This document shows positions 1 through 8,559 of a stretch of 27,248 bases of DNA, piece after piece. Under the pieces are notes generated by a model. The model was not told where the DNA came from, made no database searches, and saw only the letters and a program-made list of their open reading frames with translations. The translations under genes and the position numbers were made by a program. Each line of letters starts with the position of its first letter. Position 1 is the first letter of the stretch. The stretch is from DASWHX01 sp036397995 (lineage in GTDB: Bacteria; Bacteroidota; Bacteroidia; Cytophagales; Cyclobacteriaceae): assembly GCA_036397995.1 (NCBI GenBank), contig DASWHX010000041.1, positions 1 to 27,248 of the forward strand, in the 5' to 3' direction.

Positions 1-1784
1 TCGGAATAACGATAGGTTATATGGATGGACCAGCATGTGGATGAATTACGTGTACGTATTATTACCTAATAATGGTAAAACTACTGGTTTACAGGCAAAT
101 CTCAATAATTTATCTGATACTGAGAATGCCGTACTTGAACACATTAAAATATCTTTATGGCTGCAGCATGAGTCAATTTGTTCTTGGGCCTAATCTTAGC
201 AACAATGACGGAGCAAACGTGGATCCGGTAATTTTGTGGATTGTCGGTGCATTGGCTTTTGTAGTGATGTTGTCAGCTGCTTTCAATTATACAAATCTGT
301 CCATAGCGCGATCTATTCGAAGAGGCCGTGAGGTTGGAGTAAGGAAAGTAATCGGAGCGAACCGCGGCAATGTAATCTGGCAATTTATTTCTGAATCAAT
401 AGTAATTTCACTCTTAGCGCTACTGCTTTCTGCGGGAGTTTTCATTCTGCTCAGAAATCAATTTCTAACCATTGATCCTGAGCTATTAGAAATAGTATCA
501 CTCAAAATAAGTCCAGGTGTAACAGTTGGTTTTATTCTCCTGGCCATTTTTGTAGGCTTCATATCCGGCATACTTCCTGCAATATTTTTCAGCAGAATAA
601 GTCCTGTAAAGGTTCTTAAAAACGCTGCTTCAATAAAAGGATTCAGACATCTGAATTTCAGAAAGGCTTTAATAACTATTCAATACACGGTCTCTCTCAT
701 GTTTATTACGGCCGCGGTTATTGGATTCAATCAATACAAGCATTCGCTGGCCTTTAACCTTGGGTTCACCACTGACAATATTTTGAATGTAAGACTTCAG
801 GGTAACGGCGCTGCGATAATGCGAAAGGAGTTTAACGAGATTCCTGAAATCACTCGGATTTCCGGATCAAACCTGGTTCCCAGTATTGGTAATTTCTGGT
901 CAGCATCATTGAAATACCAGGATCCGAATGATTCTATTTTTGTATATTTTGTCCAGGTTGACGAGAACTACATTCCTCTACATGACCATAAGTTGATCGC
1001 GGGAAGAAATTATATCGGAAAATCAGGGAAGTTTGAAGAAAGTGAAATCATAATTAATGAGAAAACCCTGGAACGGTTTAATATAGCTGGTGCTGATCCG
1101 TATAAAGCAATTGGAGAATACATGAAATTGGATGGAAAAGATGTAGTAATAATTGGTGTGATTAAAGACTTTCATTATGGGAAAATAGATACTGATTTAT
1201 TACCGGTCATCTTTAGATATTCAAACGATCAGGATGGATACAGCGATGGGTATTTAAACTTGAAAATAAATTCCACGGATTTACCCGGAACGATGGCTAA
1301 AATTGAAAATGCCTGGAAAAAAGTTGACACCGTTCATCCGTTGAATGCAAAATTTTATAGCGAACAGATTGAAAATGCCTATGGAGAATATTCCGCAATG
1401 GTAAAAGTAATAGGATATCTGGCTTTTCTTGCCATCTCAATCGCATCCATGGGACTTTTTGGCATGGTTGTTTTCAATACGGAAAGCAGGCAAAAAGAAA
1501 TTGGAATAAGAAAAGCCCTTGGGGCCGGCATTCTCAATATAATGTATTTACTCAGTCGAGGTTTTCTGATTCTGGTTGGTTTTGCTTCGGTCATCGCTCT
1601 GCCAGCCACCTATTTATTTTTTGAAAAAATATTCTTGTCAAAAATACCTTACCATTCACCTATCGGTTTTACGGAAATATTTTTGGGTTTAGGAATTGTG
1701 GGAGCCATTGCCTTGCTGATGATTGGCTCTCAGACTTATAAAATTGCCAGGGTAAATCCATCAACTGTATTAAAGAATGAGTGA
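1..1784 (+). pseudogene. MacB/FtsX-family ABC transporter permease, 5'-partial and frameshifted
   Basis: This is the C-terminal two thirds of a large inner-membrane permease of the MacB/FtsX type, the kind that Bacteroidota encode in multi-gene export/efflux clusters. The gene begins before the window. From base 2 to about 166 the coding frame is frame 2, which reads a typical extracytoplasmic stretch (VYVLLPNNGK, then NLSDTENAVLEH and KISLWLQ). At about base 167 it jumps to frame 3, which continues MSQFVLGPNLSNN and stays open to the TGA at 1782-1784. An ATG at 72 in frame 3 opens an artefactual N-terminus before the jump. The frame-3 part has membrane segments around bases 225-310 and 390-450, the family signature EVGVRKVIGAN, a second extracytoplasmic domain, then EIGIRKALGAG between the last membrane segments and the usual ARVNPSTVLKNE tail. 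A one-base insertion or two-base deletion explains the break. It could be a real pseudogene or an assembly error. Confidence 0.85.
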
Positions 1785-1800
1785 TTAACTTTTCGGTTCG

Positions 1801-1860
1801 AATTAGATTCGGGCCTGGATTTCAAAAGGGTGGGAACGAACTTTAGGTTCAAATCTAATT
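1801..1860 (+). terminator. Long imperfect hairpin after the permease gene
   Basis: Bases 1801-1819 pair with 1842-1860 over 19 positions, leaving a 22-nt loop. There are 14 Watson-Crick pairs (the outer nine are perfect), four G·U wobbles and one C/A mismatch. In the plus-strand transcript the non-Watson-Crick positions are G·U pairs; in the minus-strand transcript they would be A/C mismatches. The structure therefore fits a plus-strand RNA. It starts 16 nt after the permease stop codon. No clean U-run follows, so this is either an atypical terminator or an mRNA 3'-end structure. Confidence 0.45.
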
Positions 1861-1971
1861 TCATTTATCTCATTGGGAATTGTATATTTCCCTTGCCGCG
1901 TATTCTTACTTACTAATTATCACCGCTTTTATCTATGTTATTAACACAAATTTCTTCAATTTGAGGCAAGC

Positions 1972-2982
1972 ATGGCTTCAAATCAAGAGATTCAAAATAA
2001 TTTCTTTCAGGTTCTCAAAACCAGAATTCCCACCAATCACTCTTTTGTCGATGAAATCTCAGAAGCTTTAAATCTAAGCACAGACAGTGCTTACCGAAGG
2101 ATTCGTGGCGAAACACTTCTGACACTTCAGGAAATAACTGTTCTGTGCAAAAAATATAGCATTTCCCTGGATGCGCTGCTGGGTAATTCTACTTATTCAG
2201 TAACTTTTGATTATTACCCCATTGATAATGAACGGCTCACTTTAAGAAAATTTCTTGAAATGGTTAGTAATGACTTTAAAGAAGCAGATAAGGCCGGAAG
2301 TGTTGAAGTGATATACCTCGCCAGAGACATGCCCATTTTTTACTTATTCCAATTTCCGGAAATATGTGCATTCAAAATTTACTTTTGGAACCTTTTATAC
2401 CAGGATCCAAATCATAAAACCGAAAAGTTTAATCTTGATCAGGTGGATAAGAACTCCATCGACCTATGCAGATTTATCTGGGATGAGTTTGTGAAAGTGC
2501 CATCAATTGAAATCTGGGGTGTTCCTACATTCGATGCTATACTTGACGAAATTGACTTTTTATGGGAAAGTCTTCTGTTTGAAAGCAAGGATATTGCTTT
2601 GCGGGTGTGTGACAAAGTAACGCAACTTCTTTCCCACGTCAAAAAACAAGCTGAATTAGGGTACAAATTTTCAGATGGCAATCCGGTTGGCGGAAAACCC
2701 GGTAACTTTCAACTATACTACACCGATTTTCAATTAACACATAATAAGATCATGATTAATGGGGACATAAAGCGGATCTATATCTCGCAATCATTGGATA
2801 CAATAATTACAACTAATCCGTTTTTCTTTGAAAGAAATTATGCCTCCATATCAAACGCTTTAAAGAGATCAACGCTTATAAGCAGAGTTGGCGAAAAGGA
2901 AAGGAACCAATTTATTAACAAGTGCCAGAGAAAAATCGATATTCTGAGAAATAAAATTCAAATGTCTGATGATTTTACCTGA
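1972..2982 (+). CDS. Helix-turn-helix transcriptional regulator, BetR-like N-terminus
   Basis: This 336-residue soluble protein has no signal peptide. Residues about 22-68 look like an XRE/BetR-type helix-turn-helix (SFVDEISEALNLSTDSAYRR, then RGETLLTLQEITVLCKKY and SISLDALLG). The remaining 270 residues form an uncharacterised, largely helical ligand- or partner-binding region without motifs I recognise. Proteins with this architecture are common in Cytophagales as single-gene regulators. The chosen ATG has a GAGG Shine-Dalgarno-like sequence at 1963-1966, five bases upstream. The gene stands alone: the hairpin at 1801-1860 lies upstream, and the next gene is convergent with only 32 bases between the stop codons. 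DNA binding is inferred from the HTH; the target is unknown. Confidence 0.7.
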   Translation: MASNQEIQNNFFQVLKTRIPTNHSFVDEISEALNLSTDSAYRRIRGETLLTLQEITVLCKKYSISLDALLGNSTYSVTFDYYPIDNERLTLRKFLEMVSNDFKEADKAGSVEVIYLARDMPIFYLFQFPEICAFKIYFWNLLYQDPNHKTEKFNLDQVDKNSIDLCRFIWDEFVKVPSIEIWGVPTFDAILDEIDFLWESLLFESKDIALRVCDKVTQLLSHVKKQAELGYKFSDGNPVGGKPGNFQLYYTDFQLTHNKIMINGDIKRIYISQSLDTIITTNPFFFERNYASISNALKRSTLISRVGEKERNQFINKCQRKIDILRNKIQMSDDFT

Positions 2983-3014
2983 ATGTAAGCGGAAGGGCAT
3001 TAATCAGGGAATCG

Positions 3015-4691
3015 TTAAAAAGAAAATGAATACCCTGCACTGAGGGAAATATCTCCATTCTTGTGATTCATTGCGTTAGACCTGACATTATAACCAAACA
3101 TTGAATTTATATTATGCTTTTTCTTAAGGGATATCTGGTTTGTAATCCTTGCGAAAAAAGTAGAAGAAGCTGAGTGACCTCCACTTACACTCGTGTTATA
3201 TGCCATTGTGATCATTGATCTAAGCTTTTTTCCGAAAAAAATCTTTCCCAGAGATGCCGTTGGTCCCAACAAAACCGTCTTCAATTCACCAAATGAGTTC
3301 TGGTTAGAGTTAAGTGATAAGGAAAGGGTAGATTCTTTTTCCACCCAGTTTACACGGTATGAGATAGATTCGGTAAATCCCAATGAATTGGGTGCATCCT
3401 CGCTTCCTTTATTTACTCCACCCTGATAATTGAAAATGGCATTCAGATTTTGTTGTTTATTTTCTGATTTACTGATTGTCCACGAGGCAGACAAATTCGC
3501 GGATTTGTTTACCTGGGTAAAATTCAACGAATCAACCGGCTCCCCGGGAACAACATTTAGCTCATCAAACAACGGCCTGACCCTGGTGTAACTTTGGAAA
3601 GTTGAAAAGCTTCCGTTCCCTTGAACCTTTTGAGAAAAATTGATGTTAATTCCCGAAGCAAAAACAAACCGGGAAGTTTCTTCCACTTCATTATTATTAA
3701 GATTGTTTCTTTCCTGTCCTGCACTCACTGTCAGGTTCACTTTGTCTTTAAAAACAGATTGTCCAAAATTAAGAGATAAAGTTTCGATGTCGTTATTGGT
3801 ATAGTACTGACCTAAAGTTCTGTAGCCTGGATTAATGATTTCATAATTCAGTCCAACTATCGATTTAAGAAAAGTATAGTTTAATCCCATCCTGCCTGCC
3901 CAATAATAGCCCGAGGATTCCCTGTTAGTCAACAATTTGCCTGCATGTCTCCACCAGGATTTTGGTTCTTCTACTGCTTCACTTCGAATGTCTTCTGTGA
4001 ACGCCGATGAAGCCCATTCAAAATTTATGTTTAACCCTTTGATTGGAGTGCTGGCACCACCCACAGTAAAAACAAGGTTTTCATGTGGAGTAACATTACT
4101 ATTTTGAGGGATGTATTCCAGGGAATTGAAATTGTCATAAGCTTTGAACAGGCTCACATTAACTGAATGACCTGAAAATGAATATTCCAGCTTTGCCCCA
4201 TAACCTAGTCGCTGAAAACTTATCTCAGTTTGATTTAGGGAATCCGGTTGAATAGCCTTCTGCAATTGCCCGTAAAATCCGGTAAACTTCAGGCCAATGT
4301 CAGGACTTAGTTCTATGCCTGCTCCTTTAAATAATATTCCCGCGTAACTGTAATTTGAAAAATTCAAAGACCTGTACCCAAGATGCATGGTTATCCATTT
4401 ATAAGTTGGACTTAGCCCATACTGGTTAAAGGGTTGAGTAAATGAATGCTCACGGTTCGAATACGAAAATGATAATGGCACACTCCAGCCATAAAAATCA
4501 AAATTAAGATTTGCTCCCAAATAGTAGGAAAAAGGATTTTGCGCGTTAGCAGAATTGTAGATATTATTAAGGCTGATACCTCCGGAAATTCTGAATGCTT
4601 TGGATTTTCCTACTTTTGATAAGTCCTGGGCAAAAGCAGCCAGGGGCAGAAAAAGGATAAGAACAGAGAGAAAGTTTTTGCTTTTTACCAT
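3015..4691 (-). CDS. Outer-membrane beta-barrel protein of unknown function
   Basis: The product is 558 residues from the preferred ATG at 4691, which directly begins a classical signal peptide (MVKSKNFLSVLILF...AAFAQ). Two further in-frame ATGs upstream (4709 and 4724) would put 5-11 extra residues ahead of it. After cleavage the sequence is a regular alternation of short amphipathic strands with many Asn/Ser turns, for example LSPTYKWITMHLGYRSL. It ends with SAGYSFSF, a C-terminal aromatic beta-signal as recognised by BamA. No plug, TonB box or OmpA domain is seen. The length suggests a large barrel of 20 or more strands. Barrels like this in Bacteroidota are often simply called hypothetical outer-membrane proteins; the substrate is unknown. 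The gene lies downstream of arsM on the same strand but is separated from it by about 100 bases. Confidence 0.75.
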   Translation of the reverse strand: MVKSKNFLSVLILFLPLAAFAQDLSKVGKSKAFRISGGISLNNIYNSANAQNPFSYYLGANLNFDFYGWSVPLSFSYSNREHSFTQPFNQYGLSPTYKWITMHLGYRSLNFSNYSYAGILFKGAGIELSPDIGLKFTGFYGQLQKAIQPDSLNQTEISFQRLGYGAKLEYSFSGHSVNVSLFKAYDNFNSLEYIPQNSNVTPHENLVFTVGGASTPIKGLNINFEWASSAFTEDIRSEAVEEPKSWWRHAGKLLTNRESSGYYWAGRMGLNYTFLKSIVGLNYEIINPGYRTLGQYYTNNDIETLSLNFGQSVFKDKVNLTVSAGQERNNLNNNEVEETSRFVFASGININFSQKVQGNGSFSTFQSYTRVRPLFDELNVVPGEPVDSLNFTQVNKSANLSASWTISKSENKQQNLNAIFNYQGGVNKGSEDAPNSLGFTESISYRVNWVEKESTLSLSLNSNQNSFGELKTVLLGPTASLGKIFFGKKLRSMITMAYNTSVSGGHSASSTFFARITNQISLKKKHNINSMFGYNVRSNAMNHKNGDISLSAGYSFSF

Positions 4692-4705
4692 AAAAAAGAG
4701 CGTAA

Positions 4706-4722
4706 GCATGAAACTATCATGC
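4706..4722 (-). other. Short perfect hairpin between arsM and the barrel gene
   Basis: A six-base stem, GCATGA with TCATGC around a five-base loop, is followed on the minus strand about ten bases later by a six-T run. It lies between the arsM stop codon and the preferred start of the barrel gene. It could be a weak terminator for the sigZ-arsM transcript. Two alternative ATGs of the barrel gene sit inside or at the edge of the stem, which argues against using them as starts. Confidence 0.25.
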
Positions 4723-4790
4723 AAACTTCTCTTTCAATGGTATTTATATTCCTAAGTCTGGTAGTCTGGTAACATTTGAAGGAAAAACCA

Positions 4791-5582
4791 CTACTTATGA
4801 CCGGTTACGGTGATACTAAGAATTTCCACTCTCAATTTTCTGTATTCTTCCAGCTCATCAGCTGTTAAATAGTTTGATAAGAAGCCTTCAGGAAGTGATA
4901 TAACTCGTTCTTTATTCACTTCAACATTAGTGAAACCTGCTTCTTTTATTATTCGCAGATATTCCTCTTTTGGTATGGCTCCACCGATGCATCCGGCATA
5001 TAGTTCCGTGATGGATTGCATCTTTTTAGACAAGGGGCCGGTTACCACCACATCAGAAATACTGAAGTGTCCGCCAGTTTTGAGTACTCGATAAACTTCA
5101 GAATACGCGGCACGTTTATCTTCAACTAAATTAAGGACACAATTGCTGATCACCACATCAACCATTTTTTCCTGGAATGGCAGGCTTTCAATATCTCCCA
5201 AAACAAATTGAACATTGGTGAATCCAAGTTTTTCTTTGTTCTCATTGGCTTTCCTCACCATTTCCGGTGTGAAGTCCACCCCAATTACATTGCCGGTTTC
5301 CCCAACTATGGCTCTGGCCACGAAAACGTCATTACCCGCACCTGATCCCAGGTCCAAAACAGTATGACCTTCCTTGATGCCCGCTCCTGAAGTTGGTATA
5401 CCACACCCCAGGCCAAAGTCTGCATCCTGAACGTATCCTTCCAGATTTGAATAATCTTCACTGAACTCTGTCAGAGTGGAATCCTCAGGACCGCAACAGG
5501 TTGGTCCGCAGCAACCATTACTTTTATTTTCTTTAACAATGCCTGCGTAATTTTCTTTTACAATTTCTTTAATATTACTCAT
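4791..5582 (-). CDS. arsM: Arsenite S-adenosylmethionine methyltransferase
   Basis: ArsM uses S-adenosylmethionine to methylate As(III) in the cytoplasm, giving methylated and eventually volatile arsenicals. The 263-residue product has the SAM-binding motif VLDLGSGAG at residues 75-83, the acidic GVDFTPEM at 101-108 and the cysteines expected of the family: paired Cys24/25 and Cys29/30 (CCGPTCC), Cys60 in GLGCGIP, Cys148 in SNCVLNL and Cys198 in YAGCIGGA. The last three match the three catalytic thiols established for CmArsM and relatives. The open frame extends to an ATG at 5627, but that codon lies inside the promoter-like element at 5616-5644, so the start at 5582 is preferred. The sigma gene lies 78 bases upstream on the same strand. 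No arsR or arsB is in the window. Confidence 0.92.
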   Translation of the reverse strand: MSNIKEIVKENYAGIVKENKSNGCCGPTCCGPEDSTLTEFSEDYSNLEGYVQDADFGLGCGIPTSGAGIKEGHTVLDLGSGAGNDVFVARAIVGETGNVIGVDFTPEMVRKANENKEKLGFTNVQFVLGDIESLPFQEKMVDVVISNCVLNLVEDKRAAYSEVYRVLKTGGHFSISDVVVTGPLSKKMQSITELYAGCIGGAIPKEEYLRIIKEAGFTNVEVNKERVISLPEGFLSNYLTADELEEYRKLRVEILSITVTGHK

Positions 5583-5615
5583 TGGAATTTTTTGTTTATG
5601 TTTCTTCTTCCATCC

Positions 5616-5644
5616 ATAACGTTTCAACTAAAAAAAAGACGCAA
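5616..5644 (-). promoter_or_regulatory. Putative SigZ-type ECF promoter of arsM
   Basis: On the minus strand TTGCGTC (5638-5644) and CGTTAT (5616-5621) are separated by exactly 16 bases. The same pair with the same spacing precedes the sigma gene at 6227-6255. The layout resembles the -35/-10 organisation of ECF promoters. Transcription would begin near 5609, giving a leader of about 25-30 nt before the arsM ATG at 5582. It excludes the longer arsM start at 5627. That the neighbouring sigma factor reads it is inference. Confidence 0.55.
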
Positions 5645-5660
5645 GGTTGGCAAATGCATG

Positions 5661-6200
5661 CTAACAATTTTCACAATGATCCCGATCATAATAATCCGTC
5701 ACGGTACCATATTTATCTACATGAATCGTGCAACAATTTAGAAAAAGTTCTTTCAGCTGTTTCCTTGCCCTTTGTACCTGGGATTTGGCTCCCGTATAGG
5801 AAATGCCTGCTTCTTCCGCGAATTTTTTTTGGGAGACACCACCAAGATCAGTTTTTAACAAAGCGGTTTTATATTTTTGCGGCAACTCATTAACGAAAGG
5901 CACCAGGCATTTGGCAAGTTCCTGATGTTGATGTTCGGTTCTTTCTTCCGGTACAAAAAAATCTTCTGTTACTGTTGATTGTATTTTCGACTTGCGATAG
6001 TAATCAATTATCTGGTTTTGGGTTATGGTATACACCCAACCCTGAAGATTATTCACCTTATCCAGTTCATTGCTTTTTAAATGGATTTTCAGGAAGACAT
6101 CCTGTAATATATCCTCAGCGGCCGCTCGTTCCGCTACCCGCTTATAAATAAAACTCTTCAATTTCGAATGAAATTGAAGCCAAAGCTGTTCAGTGCTCAT
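5661..6200 (-). CDS. sigZ: SigZ-type RNA polymerase sigma factor with Cys-rich tail
   Basis: This ECF sigma factor has 179 residues from the ATG at 6200. Region 2 lies at about 10-75 (SFIYKRVAERAAAEDILQDV, then NLQGWVYTITQNQIIDYYR). Region 4 lies at about 95-150 (ELPQKYKTALLKTDLGGVSQ, then AGISYTGAKSQVQRARK). The C-terminus carries Cys156-Cys157 and then Cys176-x2-Cys179, the tail that typifies the SigZ family and that looks like a thiol/metal site. No anti-sigma gene is adjacent, so the tail may itself sense arsenite or redox state; this is inference. An ATG at 6221 in the same frame lies only five bases from the putative -10 box, so the internal ATG with an upstream GAGAAGAA is preferred. 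The gene is followed by arsM, with a matching promoter motif in front of each. Confidence 0.88.
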   Translation of the reverse strand: MSTEQLWLQFHSKLKSFIYKRVAERAAAEDILQDVFLKIHLKSNELDKVNNLQGWVYTITQNQIIDYYRKSKIQSTVTEDFFVPEERTEHQHQELAKCLVPFVNELPQKYKTALLKTDLGGVSQKKFAEEAGISYTGAKSQVQRARKQLKELFLNCCTIHVDKYGTVTDYYDRDHCENC

Positions 6201-6226
6201 TTTTAAATTCTTCTCACTCATTTATA

Positions 6227-6255
6227 ATAACGGCTTCCTCTCAAAAAAGACGCAA
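6227..6255 (-). promoter_or_regulatory. Putative autoregulated promoter of the SigZ-type sigma gene
   Basis: On the minus strand TTGCGTC (6249-6255), then 16 bases, then CGTTAT (6227-6232). The first box continues into six Ts, as it continues into eight Ts at the arsM copy, so 13 bases (TTGCGTCTTTTTT) are identical between the two sites. The predicted transcription start lies near 6219-6221. This leaves a leader of about 20 nt before the ATG at 6200 and would make the ATG at 6221 leaderless. Confidence 0.55.
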
Positions 6256-6263
6256 AGATTTCG

Positions 6264-8519
6264 TTATTCCATTTCAAAATCCCAAATCGGTCTGGCACCC
6301 AGCAGGTGCTCAACGAAATAGTTCCACTTTTTCCGTGTAAAATACCTGCCATAATCTCCGGAATAACCATGCCGCTGGCTGGGAAAAATCAACATATCAA
6401 ATTCCTTATTGGCTTTAACCAATGCTTCGGCCAATTTGAAAGTGGCGGAGGGATTCACATTTTCATCTATTCCACCGTGAGTTATTAATAGTTTACCTTT
6501 CAGATTAGCGGCCATCGTAATATTTGAAACCTCATGATATGTCGAGTCTACCGGCCAGCCCATGTACATTTCGGGCCACCAGGCTTTTTCCATGCGAAAA
6601 TCATGATCTGCAGAACTTGCCACTGCCACTTTGTAAAAATCCGGAAATTCCAGCACCGCGTGACCCGCATCAAATCCACCTGCTGAATGGCCAAAGATTC
6701 CGACTTTGTCAGTATCAATCCAGGAATATCTTCTGCCAAGTTCCTTAATTGCAATCACATGGTCTGTCAGGTTCTTGCCCATATTCTTGTAAGAGTAGTT
6801 ATGAAATTCTTTTGACCTGCCGGCTGAACCCAAACCATCTACAGTGACCACTATAAATCCAAGCTCGGCAAGGGCCTGGTTTGAAATAGTTAATCCACGC
6901 GCGAAACTTCTTGGAAACATATTAGTATGCGGACCGGTATAGGTCTGGTCAATAACCGGATACTTCTTCGCCGGATCAAAGTTTACCGGTTTCCACATAG
7001 CGCCATAGATTGTAGTTTTACCATCCCTGGCGGTTACAGAAAATATTTCCGGGAATTGCCAGTTTTCCTTAACAATCTCTTCGATATCAGCTGAACTGAT
7101 CTCTTTTAATAATTTACCGCTTTTGGTGTCTCTTAAAACGGTTCTGGTAGCTTTATTGACGCTTGATATATTATCAAAAAAATAATTTCCATCACGACTA
7201 ATGCTAATTTCATGGTGCAAATCATCGGCGGTCATATTTTTTAAACCCTTACCATTGAGCGAAATTTTGTAAAGCTGTTGGAAATATGGATTTATTCCCG
7301 CCTGTTTACCTGAAGCAAGAAACAGCAGCCACCCTTCTTCTTCATTGATAAATTCAACATCATCAATATAATAATCACCATTCGTAATGGACATTAATTC
7401 TTTTGTTTTTAGATCCAGAACATAGAGTTGTTTCCATCCACTTCTTTCCGAAGTAATTATTATTTTCCCTGTCTTTTCGGCAAGAAAATAAGAAAAATTA
7501 TCAATATTGGTTTCGCTTTCCTCCGCATAAATTTCCGTAAGATTTGAATTGTTCAAATCCATTTGAAGCAAATGAATTCTCTTAAAACCCCGTTCTGAGT
7601 AAGAAGCGTAAACTATTCCAGGCTTTTCAGACCATCTGAAATTTACCTGATTGATATGCGTATTCCTTGGTAAGTTGGTTTTTATTTCTTTGCCTGAACT
7701 CACCTCATAAAGTACGGGAATCATATAAACCATGGCGGTGTCACCAGGTGAACCTCGGTAATAAGAAAGGAGACGGGGACGATACAGTGTATCTACGCTC
7801 CAATCCAATAAATACATTTTATCCGCGGACCTGAGGTCACAGATGTACGTCTGCAAATATTTTGAATCGGGGGACCAATTAACTGAAAATCTTTCAGGAC
7901 GCTCACCGCCTTCGCCGGTAATAATATCACCCCACCCATAATAACTTGCATATTCATAATTCTTTTTCCCCGCAGTGCTTAATTGTTTTACTTCACCGTT
8001 TTCAGTTGATTTAATAAACAAATTGTAATCATTTACATAAGCTATCCATTTACCATCCGGAGATTTGGATTCTAAAAGATTTCGTGGGGATTCTTCTTTT
8101 TCAGTCAAAGTATAATTAGTCAGATCGAGCAAATATCTTTTTCCAATCAAGCTAAATTCAAGATGTTGGTTATCTATATAGTTAATATTAGTAATGGGCA
8201 AATCTCCGGCTGAGATTTCCTTATTCAATGAATCTGTCAGTATTTGAGCCAGTTTTTCCTGGTCAAACAAAGGTTCGATGGTCATTGCACTGAATTCAAT
8301 TTTGTTGAAGAATTTGTAATTTTTTTCCTGAGTTGTATACCAAACACCGGCGGAGTCAGAAAACCAGGACGGCATAACCCGTAAATTGAAAACGCGTTTA
8401 TCATTCAGGTTCTGCCAAAGATAACTTACCGCTCGGTTATAATCTTCAATAGTAATAGTAGCCTGGGAAAACACTTTGGTAATAAAGAACACAAAAAAGA
8501 CAAGAATAAAATTTTTCAT
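6264..8519 (-). CDS. Secreted S9 family peptidase, dipeptidyl peptidase IV type
   Basis: The product is 751 residues with a signal peptide (MKNFILVFFVFFITKVFSQ), so it acts in the periplasm. Residues about 90-460 form the DPPIV N-terminal beta-propeller (repeated motifs such as SPDGKWIAYVNDY and SRDGNYFFDN). Residues about 530-740 form the alpha/beta-hydrolase domain. The catalytic triad is readable: Ser612 in GHSAGG, Asp685 in HGGIDENVNP and His717 in SQRHGYSG. The family cleaves short peptides, classically releasing X-Pro dipeptides. The nucleophile motif is GHSAGG rather than the GWSYGG of canonical DPP4, a variant also found in Bacteroidota homologues, so strict proline specificity is uncertain. 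The length is normal for the family. The acetyltransferase gene lies 40 bases upstream on the same strand and may be co-transcribed. Confidence 0.92.
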   Translation of the reverse strand: MKNFILVFFVFFITKVFSQATITIEDYNRAVSYLWQNLNDKRVFNLRVMPSWFSDSAGVWYTTQEKNYKFFNKIEFSAMTIEPLFDQEKLAQILTDSLNKEISAGDLPITNINYIDNQHLEFSLIGKRYLLDLTNYTLTEKEESPRNLLESKSPDGKWIAYVNDYNLFIKSTENGEVKQLSTAGKKNYEYASYYGWGDIITGEGGERPERFSVNWSPDSKYLQTYICDLRSADKMYLLDWSVDTLYRPRLLSYYRGSPGDTAMVYMIPVLYEVSSGKEIKTNLPRNTHINQVNFRWSEKPGIVYASYSERGFKRIHLLQMDLNNSNLTEIYAEESETNIDNFSYFLAEKTGKIIITSERSGWKQLYVLDLKTKELMSITNGDYYIDDVEFINEEEGWLLFLASGKQAGINPYFQQLYKISLNGKGLKNMTADDLHHEISISRDGNYFFDNISSVNKATRTVLRDTKSGKLLKEISSADIEEIVKENWQFPEIFSVTARDGKTTIYGAMWKPVNFDPAKKYPVIDQTYTGPHTNMFPRSFARGLTISNQALAELGFIVVTVDGLGSAGRSKEFHNYSYKNMGKNLTDHVIAIKELGRRYSWIDTDKVGIFGHSAGGFDAGHAVLEFPDFYKVAVASSADHDFRMEKAWWPEMYMGWPVDSTYHEVSNITMAANLKGKLLITHGGIDENVNPSATFKLAEALVKANKEFDMLIFPSQRHGYSGDYGRYFTRKKWNYFVEHLLGARPIWDFEME

Positions 8520-8559
8520 GTGGATGTCAGTTTAATCTCAAAATTCTTTCTTCAATTAT

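Noticed and set aside
72..170. ATG at 72 as the real start of the permease
   Set aside because: The stretch from 72 to about 167 in that frame has no family similarity, whereas frame 2 over the same bases does; the gene begins upstream of the window.
1880..2071. 63-codon plus-strand frame beginning with a hydrophobic stretch
   Set aside because: Overlaps the start of the HTH gene in another frame and runs out within it; hydrophobicity follows from AT-rich intergenic DNA.
5582..5893. 103-codon plus-strand frame across the arsM promoter and the sigma gene end
   Set aside because: Antisense to a well-supported sigma factor and its intergenic region; protein has no features.
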